Source of the DNA: an uncultured Collinsella sp.
GTDB lineage: Bacteria > Actinomycetota > Coriobacteriia > Coriobacteriales > Coriobacteriaceae
Assembly: GCA_902469555.1 (NCBI GenBank)
Contig: CABRDB010000067.1
Location: 1-52,255, forward strand
Reading direction: 5' to 3'
DNA length: 52,255 bases
The notes under the pieces were generated by a model. The model saw nothing but the letters and a program-made list of their open reading frames with translations. It ran no database searches and had not been told where the DNA came from. Shown one piece after another: positions 35,622 through 44,234 of the stretch (position 1 is the first letter of the stretch; the number at the start of each line of letters is the position of its first letter). The position numbers were made by a program, and so were the translations under genes.

Positions 35622-37043
35622 CTCGGCCTCCTCAGCGAGACGCTGAGCAGCCAGCTCAGGGGTGAGACCCTTGTACTCGGTCTCGCGACCCTTGGCGCTG
35701 ACGACGCGGACGACCTCGCCGATGAGCACAAGCACGATGAAGATAACGATCATCGGGACCTTGTCGCCAATTTCATCGACGGAGAACGGAACCAGCGTTG
35801 CAACGATGGCCAGGATCAGCTCGATGCAGGGGATGGCCAGCATAACCTTCATCATGGCGCCCTTAAACGGGAACGTGAAGATGCGCTCACGGTTCGGGTC
35901 GTTCTTACGAAGGTTGAGGAACGCCGGGAACATCGGGATGTAGGTGAGCAGCAGGAAGACGACGGAGGTGCCGAAGAGCATCCAGAAAACACCGTTGGAG
36001 ATGGCGTCGATGGGAACCAGCTGCAGGCACAGCACCAGGGAGGCGACTACGGCGTTGACCAGGTTGGCGCCGTTGGGCATGTCGTCATCCGAGATCATCG
36101 AGGCGAAGACCTTGGGCATGTTGCCATGCTCGGCAGCATAGCGAGCAACGGAGTTGACGCCGAAGGACCAGGCAGCCATGTTGGCGAACAGCGTGATCAG
36201 GAAGGCGATGCAGATGACCTTAAAGATCATGGAATCGCCCACAATAGTCTGGACAGCATAAATCATGCCGTAGTCGGGATCGATGGAATCGGCCGACACA
36301 GCAGCGCCGATGCCAAAGCCAGCGAAGAGGTAGATCACGGCGATGGACAGGCCGCCGACGATGATAGCCTTGGGGATATCGCGAGCGGGATCGGCCATAT
36401 CGTCGGTCATGGTGCAGATGACCTCGAAGCCCATGAAGTTAAAGATGATGATCGACAGGTAGCCGAGCGCGTTGGTGTTGGTGAGCTCGGGCAAGAAGGT
36501 GACAGCGGACATATCGTTCGCAAAACCGTTCTCCATGGCGTACCAAATGCCCAAAGCGCCGACGATAACGGCAACGGCGACCTTGATGATGGCGCCGCCG
36601 TTCAGGACCCACTCGGAGTCGGCAGCCTTGGAGCGACCCATAAGATAGACAATCCACACAAAGGCAAGGTCGATACCAATCTTGGCAATCAGATTGAACT
36701 CGACGCCAAAGACCATGCCCAAAATGTCCGGGAACATAGTGGCCAGCGAGGCAATCCACAGCGGGTAGTTAACCCAGTAGTAGTACGAAATGCGGGCGCC
36801 CCACTTGTCGCCCAGGCCATCGCGTACCCAGTCGTAAATGCCACCCTCACCGTCATAGGTAGTGCCGAGCTCGGCAACGACCATGCCATAAGGGAGCAGG
36901 AAGGTCAGAATCAGGAAGATCCACCAGAAGAACTGCTGGTTGCCAATGGCAGCAGCAGGTGCGGCGGCCTCGCAAACGAAGACAACGCAGATGATGGTCG
37001 AGATAACCGTCAAGAAGGAAAGCTTTTTCTTTCCGTCGCTCAT
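35613..37043 (-). CDS. APC superfamily permease, probable agmatine:putrescine exchanger (copy 2)
   Basis: A 476-residue protein with about 12 membrane segments, paralogous to the product of 32089-33498 (shared EAAAPA, AELGT, EGG-YDWVR, GLGDKWGAR). It sits between the putrescine-type carbamoyltransferase and the second agmatine deiminase, the position of aguD in known agmatine clusters. Exchange of agmatine for putrescine is therefore the best guess, by analogy. Start 37043 follows GAAGGAGCTC. The C-terminal tail is acidic (AEEAEED). Confidence 0.92.
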   Translation of the reverse strand: MSDGKKKLSFLTVISTIICVVFVCEAAAPAAAIGNQQFFWWIFLILTFLLPYGMVVAELGTTYDGEGGIYDWVRDGLGDKWGARISYYYWVNYPLWIASLATMFPDILGMVFGVEFNLIAKIGIDLAFVWIVYLMGRSKAADSEWVLNGGAIIKVAVAVIVGALGIWYAMENGFANDMSAVTFLPELTNTNALGYLSIIIFNFMGFEVICTMTDDMADPARDIPKAIIVGGLSIAVIYLFAGFGIGAAVSADSIDPDYGMIYAVQTIVGDSMIFKVICIAFLITLFANMAAWSFGVNSVARYAAEHGNMPKVFASMISDDDMPNGANLVNAVVASLVLCLQLVPIDAISNGVFWMLFGTSVVFLLLTYIPMFPAFLNLRKNDPNRERIFTFPFKGAMMKVMLAIPCIELILAIVATLVPFSVDEIGDKVPMIVIFIVLVLIGEVVRVVSAKGRETEYKGLTPELAAQRLAEEAEED

Positions 37044-37075
37044 GATGAGCTCCTTCGCTCAGTCTTGGACAAATC

Positions 37076-37149
37076 GAGGCCCTTAAGATATTAAGGCAAT
37101 TGCCGGGCCTCGGTGAGCGGGCGACAGGAGACGAGCATCCGCCGCCCGC
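37076..37149 (-). other. Hairpins in the gap between carbamoyltransferase and permease genes
   Basis: GAGGCCC/GGGCCTC (37076-37082 with 37105-37111) encloses CCTTAA/TTAAGG. GCGGGCG/CGCCCGC (37117-37123 with 37143-37149) forms another stem. There are no U-runs. They may stabilise or partly separate the messages. Confidence 0.4.
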
Positions 37150-37175
37150 AAACGTGCTTTTAGAAGCTTTGAGGC

Positions 37176-38249
37176 TTAGAGCTGCTCGAGAGCCTCGAGA
37201 GCGGCGTGGAGCTCGGCCTTGGCGGAGTACTCGACACCCTCGTCGTTGAGCGGGGTGCGCTTGCCCAGAGCAGCGAGGAGAGCACGGATGGAGTGCTTGC
37301 GGTTCTCGGCCTCGACCCAGCACAGGGAGCGCTCGGGATCGTCCATAACCTCGTCGACGACTTCCTCGTTGCGGGTGGCCGGCAGGCAGTGCATGAACTT
37401 GGAGTTGGGGCCGGCGAAGTTCATCATGTCCATGGTGACCTGATACTTGGGGTAGAACACGTCCATGTAGTTCTCGCCCGAGACCTCCTCGTCGTACAGG
37501 CCATACCACACGTCGGTGTAGATGAAGTCGGCGCCCTTGATGCACTCGATGTCGTCGGAGATGACGACGGATCCGCCGGAGACCTTGCAGTTCTCCTCGG
37601 CGATGGCCATCATCTGCTTGCCGAACTCGGCGCGCTCCTCAACGGTGCCAACGTGCAGGCCGCCGTCGGGGATCTGGTGGCCCTTAGGTCCAAACTGGAC
37701 AAACTTCATGCCGACCTTGGAGGCGATGAACATGAGGGAGACGCAGACCTGGGTGGCGTCGCCGATGAAGGCCAGGGTGCAGTCCTCGATCTTCTTGCCC
37801 TCGGGGAGGTTCTCGAGCATGGTCATGAGGTCGCCCATCTCCTGCGTGGGATGGTTGAACTCGGACATGCCATTGATGACGGGCACAGCGGAGCCCTCGG
37901 CGAGGCCGACGACGTCCTTGTGACGGTCAACACGAGCCATCATGATGTCGAGCAGGTCGCCCATGACGCGAGCGGTGTCGCCCAGGGACTCGTGGCCACC
38001 GAGCTGAATGGTGCCCGGGCCATAGAACTGAGCGTGGCCGCCGAGGTCGCACATGGCGGTCTCGAAGGAAAGACGGGTGCGGGTGGAAACCTGCTGGAAG
38101 ATCATGCCAAGGCTCTTGTTGCGGAGCAGGTGCGGATAATAACCGTCAACCTTGATGGCCTTCTTCATTGCCAGGCCAAGATCCTCGATAGCCAGAATCT
38201 GCTCTTTGGTGAAGTCGTTGGTGTCGATGAAATCCTTAGGCAGTGCCAT
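37176..38249 (-). CDS. ptcA: Putrescine carbamoyltransferase
   Basis: Phosphorolyses N-carbamoylputrescine to putrescine and carbamoyl phosphate (or ornithine if an OTC). The 357-residue protein has the carbamoyl-phosphate motif STRTRLSFE, the HPTQE segment and [18 protein letters not shown], then [13 protein letters not shown]. The HCLPATR-x-EV-DEVMD plus EAENR-SIR-L pattern matches Enterococcus PTC as I recall it rather than anabolic OTC, and the agmatine context agrees. Start 38249 follows GGAAAGGAAATCGAC. A carbamate kinase is not nearby. It is divergent from a 7-TM LuxR gene. Confidence 0.9.
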   Translation of the reverse strand: MALPKDFIDTNDFTKEQILAIEDLGLAMKKAIKVDGYYPHLLRNKSLGMIFQQVSTRTRLSFETAMCDLGGHAQFYGPGTIQLGGHESLGDTARVMGDLLDIMMARVDRHKDVVGLAEGSAVPVINGMSEFNHPTQEMGDLMTMLENLPEGKKIEDCTLAFIGDATQVCVSLMFIASKVGMKFVQFGPKGHQIPDGGLHVGTVEERAEFGKQMMAIAEENCKVSGGSVVISDDIECIKGADFIYTDVWYGLYDEEVSGENYMDVFYPKYQVTMDMMNFAGPNSKFMHCLPATRNEEVVDEVMDDPERSLCWVEAENRKHSIRALLAALGKRTPLNDEGVEYSAKAELHAALEALEQL

Positions 38250-38372
38250 GTCGATTTCCTTTCCGCCGGTCTTGCCGACTATTACTATGAGGCGCTCGTA
38301 CATCACGCCTCGTGTTGACAAGACCATCATTCACCCGTATGCAATTTTTACCTAGTTTATTCGGGATTAAAG

Positions 38373-38462
38373 ACCGTTCACGGAGTTACACCCCCTCTAA
38401 ACCAATATAAACCCGCAGGTAGCGGGCTTGCAGGGGGTTTACTATCTAGAACCGCGAACGGT
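38373..38462. promoter_or_regulatory. 90-bp nested palindrome in the ptcA/LuxR divergent region
   Basis: Three concentric stems: ACCGTTC/GAACGGT (38373-38379 with 38456-38462), ACCCCCT/AGGGGGT (38390-38396 with 38432-38438) and CCCGC/GCGGG (38412-38416 with 38422-38426). It lies in the 330-base region between the divergent starts, where operators for the LuxR product would be expected. No gene is seen in this stretch. Confidence 0.5.
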
Positions 38463-38579
38463 ATACGGCTATGCTGTATCTCGGCGCCTAATCCGCAATG
38501 AAACGAAGGGTTGAGACGTCTATACCCCACAAGGCATACAGGGCTTTGCCATAGATTAAATGAGATGGGACGGTGACAG

Positions 38580-39545
38580 ATGAACACTCTGATGTTCTTC
38601 TATACCCTAGCGATACTCGTGATCTGTATTGTGACGGCAGTGCTTTCGCTTGCCGCCTATGCCTCGTCCCGTCGCCGATTCTTTATCTATGGCAGCGGCG
38701 TTTTTATTTGCTATGCCATCGAGATGACCGAGATCTTCTTTTTTGAATACACGTTGCAAAACCAGAGTTTTCCGGCCAGTGACTATTACTCAATTACCAT
38801 GCCTGTAATGCGGACCCTTGTGGCGACCGCTTCACAGGCTTTTATTTGGCTGATTGCCATGGACCTGCTCGATAAGCATTCTAAAAAGCAGTTTGTTATT
38901 CCCGTCGCAACGTTCTTCCTGAGCGAGCTGCTGATCATTGTCGCTGTCCCCTACGGCCCCATGCATCAATGGCTCTACTACACGATGCGTCAGGCATTCC
39001 TTGTATTTGTGGGGCTCTATATCTTTTGGACGGCGCATAAAAGCACACAGGTCGAGCTTAAGGCGCGCGTCAACAATCAACGAAAGCACCTCATTATCGG
39101 CGCCATTCTGGTCGGGTGCATCGTTGCCGAGGATTTCTACAACATCCTTGTTGTTCCCATGAGCCTGGCACCCTCTTGGCTGCAACTGTACCTATCCGAG
39201 CGCAACTTTAGCGAGAACGTCTTTGCGTGCTACTTTGCCATCCTACTGATCATCTACGCCTATCACGTGCTTTCGATTCGCATGCAGGAGGCACCCGAGG
39301 AAAAGAACGTCAGCGATCTTGATCGACACATCGAAGAGCAGATGCCCTTCTATCGCAATGCCTACAAGCTCTCCAACCGCGAGACCGAAGTCATGCGCCT
39401 GGTCGTGCTGGGCAAGTCGAACCAAGAGATCGCTGACGAGCTATTCCTTGCCGTGGGCACCGTCAAAACCCACATCCACAACATCCTGGTCAAAACCGAG
39501 CAGCAAAACCGCACCACGCTCATCCTCCATTTCTGGAAGCGTTAA
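38580..39545 (+). CDS. Membrane-embedded LuxR regulator, 7-TM type (copy 2)
   Basis: A 321-residue protein with seven predicted membrane segments (about 3-25, 33-56, 76-96, 104-124, 131-152, 169-191, 212-234) and a LuxR HTH at 264-321 (LSNRETEVMRLVVLGKSNQE, then GTVKTHIHNILVKTE). Shared with the product of 30778-31770 are EMTEIFFFEY (48-57 region), AEDFYNIL (183-190) and YLSERNFSEN (204-213). It is divergent from ptcA and so a likely regulator of the carbamoyltransferase-permease-deiminase block. The ligand is unknown; agmatine or putrescine is a reasonable guess. Confidence 0.87.
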   Translation: MNTLMFFYTLAILVICIVTAVLSLAAYASSRRRFFIYGSGVFICYAIEMTEIFFFEYTLQNQSFPASDYYSITMPVMRTLVATASQAFIWLIAMDLLDKHSKKQFVIPVATFFLSELLIIVAVPYGPMHQWLYYTMRQAFLVFVGLYIFWTAHKSTQVELKARVNNQRKHLIIGAILVGCIVAEDFYNILVVPMSLAPSWLQLYLSERNFSENVFACYFAILLIIYAYHVLSIRMQEAPEEKNVSDLDRHIEEQMPFYRNAYKLSNRETEVMRLVVLGKSNQEIADELFLAVGTVKTHIHNILVKTEQQNRTTLILHFWKR

Positions 39546-39597
39546 CCTGCCAAAAAGGAACAGGTTTATTTTGGCAGGTTTTATCTGGGCAAACGTC
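39544..39597 (+). repeat. 54-bp dispersed repeat, copy 2, acting as terminator of the LuxR gene
   Basis: Reverse complement of 20888-20941 with one difference. It begins within the stop codon of the LuxR gene, and its AACCTGCCAAAA/TTTTGGCAGGTT stem followed by TTTA looks like an intrinsic terminator. Confidence 0.85.
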
Positions 39598-39640
39598 AAC
39601 GGAGCCGCTTTCCCTTGCGGCGGCCTTCTAACAACAAAAA

Positions 39641-39763
39641 GCAAGTGAGTAGACTTTTTGCAGGAGGCCGAGCACGCCCCAAATCGACACAGCTCTGACC
39701 TGCGGTTTTCTGGAGCGTTTGTCGCGATGTGCTCGGCAAATCCAAAAAAGTCCACTCACTTGC
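39641..39763. repeat. 123-bp element with 35-nt terminal inverted repeats
   Basis: Arms 39641-39675 and 39729-39763 match without gaps; the first ten bases (GCAAGTGAGT), GACTTTTT and GCCGAGCAC are perfect. The interior holds AGCTCTGACCTGCGGTTT (39691-39708), which recurs with one change at 44078-44095. The 319-base gap 39546-39864 contains this element, the 54-bp repeat and a terminator, and no gene. Confidence 0.65.
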
Positions 39764-39785
39764 ATCTGAGAGGCATCTGATAGAC

Positions 39786-39829
39786 AAAAAAACCGCCGCG
39801 AAGGGAGTCCGACTCCCTCCGCAGCGGTT
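39786..39829 (-). terminator. Strong intrinsic terminator of the FtsX-type permease gene
   Basis: A 19-nt stem at 39791-39809 with 39811-39829, nearly perfect, is followed by seven T residues on the minus strand. Confidence 0.9.
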
Positions 39830-39864
39830 GTTCGCAGTGGCTTTGCGATGGTTTTACCCGCTTG

Positions 39865-42066
39865 TTACTCGCTGTAACGGGTAGCAATGGCAGCTTGTAC
39901 CATGCCGGCGCTCATGAGGTAGGTCACCAGGAAGTAGCCGCCGTAGGCCGCCAGGAAAATCGCACAGGTAAGGCCCACCGTGCCGCCGATGCTCATGTTG
40001 CCAAACGTGCTCACCAGCTCGATGATCACCTTGAGCGCCACAAAGGAGTGCGCCAGACCCACTGCCAGCGGGAACAGGAAGAACACCGCTTGCTGCGCCA
40101 TCACCGAATGGCGAATCTGGCGGTCGTCACAGCCGATCTGCGCCAGCACGCGATAGCTGCGGCTGCCATCCGCCACGTTGGAGAGCTGCTGGATCGATAG
40201 AATTGCCGCGCACGCAACGACCAGCACAAAGCCGATGTAGATGGCTAGGTAGCTAATCATGCCGTTCATCTGCGCCGCCTGCGTATAGATCTCGGAGCGT
40301 GTCATGAAAACTCCCCACGACCCCGGCTCCTTGCCGTCAACGAGCAGATTGTCGAGCATGGTGTATTTTATGCTCTCGTCTGCCTTGGTCACATCCATCC
40401 CCTGCTTGTAGTTAACGAGCAAATTACTGGCATACGGCTGCAGGTTAAGCTGGGACAACAGCTCGTCGGCAACGACGACGGTACCGGGATTGCTGCCCAT
40501 CGCCGAGTTGGCGATGGCCGCCGTATCTTCGTCCGACTTATCGGTTGCGGGCTTGAGCGTATGCCCGCCCAAGGTAAGGGCATGGCCGCCGGCCATATAC
40601 TTGGTGTACATGTCGACCAGCTCGCCGCCCATATCACACGTGAGCAGATACTGGTCGCGGCCAATGCTCACCGGCTCCTCGCCCATCATCTGACGCAATT
40701 TGTTGTACTGGCTCGCCGGCGTCACAAACAGGCCCATATCATCGGCATTGCTACCCTCGAGCGCCTTGGGAAGCTTTTCGCCCATGGTCTTGCACATCTC
40801 GCCTGCCACCACCGAGGGGCCCGAGCCGCCAAGCGGGTAACTCAGATACGAATCGATCTGCACATGCTCACCGGCAACATCGGCGATATTGACCTTCTTG
40901 CCGGTCTCGTCGTTGTTGTCCGCCGACTTGCACTCGCCATGCCATGCAGCGTACAAATCGACCGTTGCATCTGCCAGCACCATACGATCGGCCTCAGACG
41001 GATTGACATACTCCTTGTAGTAGTCGAGCCTATCGGGCGTGTAATAGACATACGTCTGAGATACGTCTACAGGGTTATAGCGCTCCAGATTCTCGTTCAT
41101 CACGTTGGCGATCGACATACCGCAGGTCACCGAGGTAATGGCCAGAAACAGGATCATCGCGATAACGCCCATCGAAAAGCACACCGTGTTGACCTTGGCC
41201 GCAAGCTGGCGCACGGTAAACATGTTGAGGCCGCGCCAATACACGCTGCGTAGGCTCTGCAGCAGCTTGATAAGCATGCCCGAAAGGCCCCAGAACAGGG
41301 CAAAGGTACCCACCGTAACCATGGCCGTGGTGATACCAAACTGGTTCATGGCCTCCTGCAGCTTACCCTCCGTCGCGGTGAGCGGGAACCCATCGCGCAA
41401 CAGGCGGTAATAGGCCACGCCCACCAGCACCACGCCCACGACAAAGATGGCGATCGCAATCCAGGGGTTGCGCGTCTTGATGCTCTCGTTGCGCCGCTCG
41501 GCGCCCATAAGCTCGATGAGCTTGGTACGGCGCACGGCGCGAAGGTTCAGCAGTAGCGTAAGCACAAACATCACGAGCATGCAGGCAAGGGTCAGGTTGA
41601 ACGCATGCACCGAGAAAAAGAAGTGGAAATTAGCGATCTGTGTCTTAAAGAGCGAGGCCGTAAAGAATGTCATGAGCTGGGAGAGCCCCACGCCCAGCAC
41701 AATGCCGGCGACAAAGGCGCCGACCGAAACGATCACGGTCTCGAGCGCCATGATCGTGGCGACGCGCCCGCGGCGCATGCCGAGCACCTGGTACAGGCCG
41801 AACTCCTTTTTGCGGCGCTTCATGATGAAGTTGTTGGCATACACCATCAAAAAGGCCATGACGCCGGCCAAAAAGTACGTCAGGTAACCGAGCATGCTGC
41901 CCATAACCTGCGCCAAGCCCTCTTCATCGATTCCGGCGATGTCGACCTGCATCGAGATGGTGTTAAAGGCATAGAAGACCGTGACGCCCAGAGTGAGCGT
42001 CAAAAGGTAGACGAGGTAGTCGCGGCCGGCGCGGCGGACGTTGCCCCAAGCGAGTTTACAGAGCAT
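39865..42066 (-). CDS. FtsX-like ABC permease, BceB type
   Basis: A 733-residue permease. A membrane segment and FtsX core lie near the N-terminus (about 15-340), with a large extracellular domain of about 200 residues (about 345-600) and further membrane segments at the C-terminus. This architecture is that of BceB/YxdM-type transporters for antimicrobial peptide sensing or removal. Start 42066 is chosen because GTGAGGG precedes it; a GTG at 42078 is also in frame. It overlaps the ATPase gene by 11 bases. No histidine kinase/response regulator pair, the usual partner of Bce systems, is in the window. Confidence 0.88.
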   Translation of the reverse strand: MLCKLAWGNVRRAGRDYLVYLLTLTLGVTVFYAFNTISMQVDIAGIDEEGLAQVMGSMLGYLTYFLAGVMAFLMVYANNFIMKRRKKEFGLYQVLGMRRGRVATIMALETVIVSVGAFVAGIVLGVGLSQLMTFFTASLFKTQIANFHFFFSVHAFNLTLACMLVMFVLTLLLNLRAVRRTKLIELMGAERRNESIKTRNPWIAIAIFVVGVVLVGVAYYRLLRDGFPLTATEGKLQEAMNQFGITTAMVTVGTFALFWGLSGMLIKLLQSLRSVYWRGLNMFTVRQLAAKVNTVCFSMGVIAMILFLAITSVTCGMSIANVMNENLERYNPVDVSQTYVYYTPDRLDYYKEYVNPSEADRMVLADATVDLYAAWHGECKSADNNDETGKKVNIADVAGEHVQIDSYLSYPLGGSGPSVVAGEMCKTMGEKLPKALEGSNADDMGLFVTPASQYNKLRQMMGEEPVSIGRDQYLLTCDMGGELVDMYTKYMAGGHALTLGGHTLKPATDKSDEDTAAIANSAMGSNPGTVVVADELLSQLNLQPYASNLLVNYKQGMDVTKADESIKYTMLDNLLVDGKEPGSWGVFMTRSEIYTQAAQMNGMISYLAIYIGFVLVVACAAILSIQQLSNVADGSRSYRVLAQIGCDDRQIRHSVMAQQAVFFLFPLAVGLAHSFVALKVIIELVSTFGNMSIGGTVGLTCAIFLAAYGGYFLVTYLMSAGMVQAAIATRYSE

Positions 42067-42841
42067 CGGAGCCCTCACCGCCCATCATGGCAACGACCTC
42101 CATAATGCGGTCGAAGAACTCTCGGCGATCGGTGTCGCCGCGGCGCAGCTCGGTGAAGATCTTGCCGTCGCGGATAAACAGCACACGGCTCGTGTAGCTG
42201 GCGGCAAAGCTATCGTGCGTGACCATGAGCACCGTGGCGCGCAGGCGGCGATTCAGGGCCTCCAGGCTCTCGAGCAGCAGGCGAGCGCTCTTGGAATCGA
42301 GGGCGCCGGTGGGCTCGTCGGCCATGATCATGGTGGGGTCGGTGACGAGCGCACGAGCCGCGGCAACGCGCTGCTGCTGACCGCCGGACATCTGGTAGGG
42401 ATACTTGTCGAGCACCTGACTAATGGACAGACGCGCGGCCACATCCTGCACGCGGGTCGAGATCTCTGCCGAGTTTGTGCGGGCGATGGTGAGCGGCAGG
42501 GCGATGTTCTCGCGTGCCGTGAGCGTATCGAGCAGGTTGGAGTCCTGGAAGATAAAGCCGAGCTCCTCGCGGCGGAACTGCGAAAGCTTAGCCTGCTTCA
42601 TGCGTGTTACGTCCTGCCCGTTGATGCGGATCGTGCCACTTGTGGCGCTATCGATGGTCGACACGCAGTTGAGCAACGTCGACTTGCCCGAGCCCGAAGC
42701 GCCCATGATGCCAACGAATTCGCCGCGGTTGACGGTAAAGCTGACGTCGTTGAGCGCGCGGGTCACGTTGCCCAGCGCTCCATATACCTTTTCGAGATGC
42801 GCGACCTCCAGTACCGGGGTCGCCATGTGCGTGGTTTGCAT
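42056..42841 (-). CDS. ABC transporter ATPase, BceA/LolD-like
   Basis: A 261-residue ATPase partner of the FtsX-type permease. It has Walker A GASGSGKST near residue 50, signature MSGGQQQRVAAARAL, Walker B TMIMADEPTGALD and the H-loop in VTHDSFAA. Start 42841 follows AAAGGACTCGGT. It is translationally coupled to the permease by overlapping reading frames and probably handles peptide antibiotics, inferred from the permease type. Confidence 0.92.
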   Translation of the reverse strand: MQTTHMATPVLEVAHLEKVYGALGNVTRALNDVSFTVNRGEFVGIMGASGSGKSTLLNCVSTIDSATSGTIRINGQDVTRMKQAKLSQFRREELGFIFQDSNLLDTLTARENIALPLTIARTNSAEISTRVQDVAARLSISQVLDKYPYQMSGGQQQRVAAARALVTDPTMIMADEPTGALDSKSARLLLESLEALNRRLRATVLMVTHDSFAASYTSRVLFIRDGKIFTELRRGDTDRREFFDRIMEVVAMMGGEGSDAL

Positions 42842-42924
42842 ACCGAGTCCTTTCTTGCGATTAGTCTACGGCATCTATAGTCGCAAGAAGCCGAGTCGGC
42901 TACCATCGATATGGCTTACGCTTG

Positions 42925-42942
42925 CCTTACCGTTGTGTAAGG
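42925..42942. promoter_or_regulatory. Small dyad in the divergent region before the Nudix-Vsr gene
   Basis: CCTTAC (42925-42930) and GTAAGG (42937-42942) form a dyad between the ABC ATPase and Nudix-Vsr starts. It is a candidate operator for either direction. Confidence 0.35.
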
Positions 42943-42989
42943 TACGGGTAGCTGGCCTGCCGCGTGTTGATGTTGAGAGAGGACTCCTG

Positions 42990-43979
42990 TTGAAGACCGT
43001 TCATGTTGCCGCTGGGATCATTCGCAAGGAAGGATCTGACAAGCTGCTTGCCGTGCAGCGCGGCTACGGCGACATGCAGGGACTATGGGAGTTTCCCGGC
43101 GGCAAGCTCATGCGCGGCGAGACACCCGAAGACGCCGTGCGCCGCGAGCTCATGGAAGAGCTGCAGGTAAAAGTCACCAACCTGCGCGATTTCTATACCG
43201 TTGAGTACGACTACCCCGATTTCCATCTCTCCATGGAGTGCTACTACTGCTCGCTCGCCGATGAATCCGATGAGCCTCAGAAGCACGACCGCCAGCTTGA
43301 TATCCGCTGGATTCCGCGCACCTCGCTTGCCACGGTGGAATGGATGCCCGCAGACAAGGGGCTCATCGATGCCCTGATTGAGCTGAAGGAAGACCGGCTC
43401 GAGGCCAACGGCACTGCCAACAACGCCGAGGCCACCGCGACCGACGAGCCCGCCACCAAGCCCAAGCGCACACCTAAGCGCCGCAGCAAGAAGCGTCCCA
43501 AGCCCGGCCTGCTCGACGGCATCGATACCTCGGACCTCTCCGCTGGCGAGCGCGAACTGGTCCGCCGTCGAGCCGCCATCAAAAAGTCTATGAAGGGCAA
43601 CAAGCGCGCCAACACCAAGCCCGAGTTGCTCGTTCGCCAGCGCCTGCGCGCCGCGGGCCTTACGGGCTATCGCTTGGAATGGAAGGTTCCCGGCAAGCCC
43701 GACATCGCCTTTCCCGGGCGCAAGATCGCCATCTTCGTCAACGGCTGCTTTTGGCATCGCTGCCCCAAGTGCAACCCTAGCCAGCCCAAGCGCAACGTTG
43801 AGTTTTGGGAGGCAAAGTTCCATCGCAACGTCAAGCGCGACCGAGCCGCCATTGACGCGCTTACCCAAATGGGCTGGACGCCCATAACCATCTGGGAATG
43901 CGAACTCAAAAAGGACCGCATCGACGCCACCATGGAAAAGGTCATCGAGCAGGTGCGGGCCGCAGAGCCGCAGCGCTAG
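42990..43979 (+). CDS. Nudix hydrolase fused to a Vsr mismatch endonuclease
   Basis: A 329-residue two-domain protein. Residues about 1-135 form a MutT/CTP-pyrophosphohydrolase-like Nudix domain with the box from Gly38: GKLMRGETPEDAVRRELMEE. A basic Lys/Arg-rich linker spans about 136-195. Residues about 196-329 match very short patch repair endonuclease: NTKPELLVRQRL, GKPDIAF (Asp238), VNGCFWHRCPKC (His256), KRNVEFWEAKFHRNVKRD and GW...IWECE. Vsr nicks at T:G mismatches from deaminated 5-methylcytosine, and Nudix enzymes clean damaged nucleotides. No cytosine methyltransferase is adjacent. Start is TTG 42990 after GAGAGGA; CTG 42987 is the alternative. Confidence 0.88.
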   Translation: MKTVHVAAGIIRKEGSDKLLAVQRGYGDMQGLWEFPGGKLMRGETPEDAVRRELMEELQVKVTNLRDFYTVEYDYPDFHLSMECYYCSLADESDEPQKHDRQLDIRWIPRTSLATVEWMPADKGLIDALIELKEDRLEANGTANNAEATATDEPATKPKRTPKRRSKKRPKPGLLDGIDTSDLSAGERELVRRRAAIKKSMKGNKRANTKPELLVRQRLRAAGLTGYRLEWKVPGKPDIAFPGRKIAIFVNGCFWHRCPKCNPSQPKRNVEFWEAKFHRNVKRDRAAIDALTQMGWTPITIWECELKKDRIDATMEKVIEQVRAAEPQR

Positions 43980-44077
43980 AAACGAGCCGTCCACACGCCC
44001 CACACAGGCGAGCCACATCCACGTCACAAACCTTAGAAAGCCCTTAAGCCACCAACCTTTCAAGAGTGTTATGCAAT

Positions 44078-44095
44078 AGCTTTGACCTGCGGTTT
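44078..44095. repeat. 18-bp motif shared with the 39641-39763 element
   Basis: AGCTTTGACCTGCGGTTT differs by one base from 39691-39708. Here it stands alone in the 255-base gap after the Nudix-Vsr gene, without the flanking inverted repeats. Confidence 0.5.
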
Positions 44096-44234
44096 CATGG
44101 TTACATCAAACCAGGTTAAGCCTTTCTTTAGCGCTTTCTTATCTACACTCGCGGCATAATACTGCCAGCGCACGGGACCTAGCAGCACACCCCGTGCGCA
44201 ACCTTTTGGTGGACATCGAGGAGGCCGCATAAGC

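Noticed and set aside
37176..38249. Anabolic ornithine carbamoyltransferase
   Set aside because: The HCLPATR...EV-DEVMD and EAENR-SIR-L segments and the agmatine neighbours fit putrescine carbamoyltransferase better, though ornithine activity cannot be excluded by reading alone.
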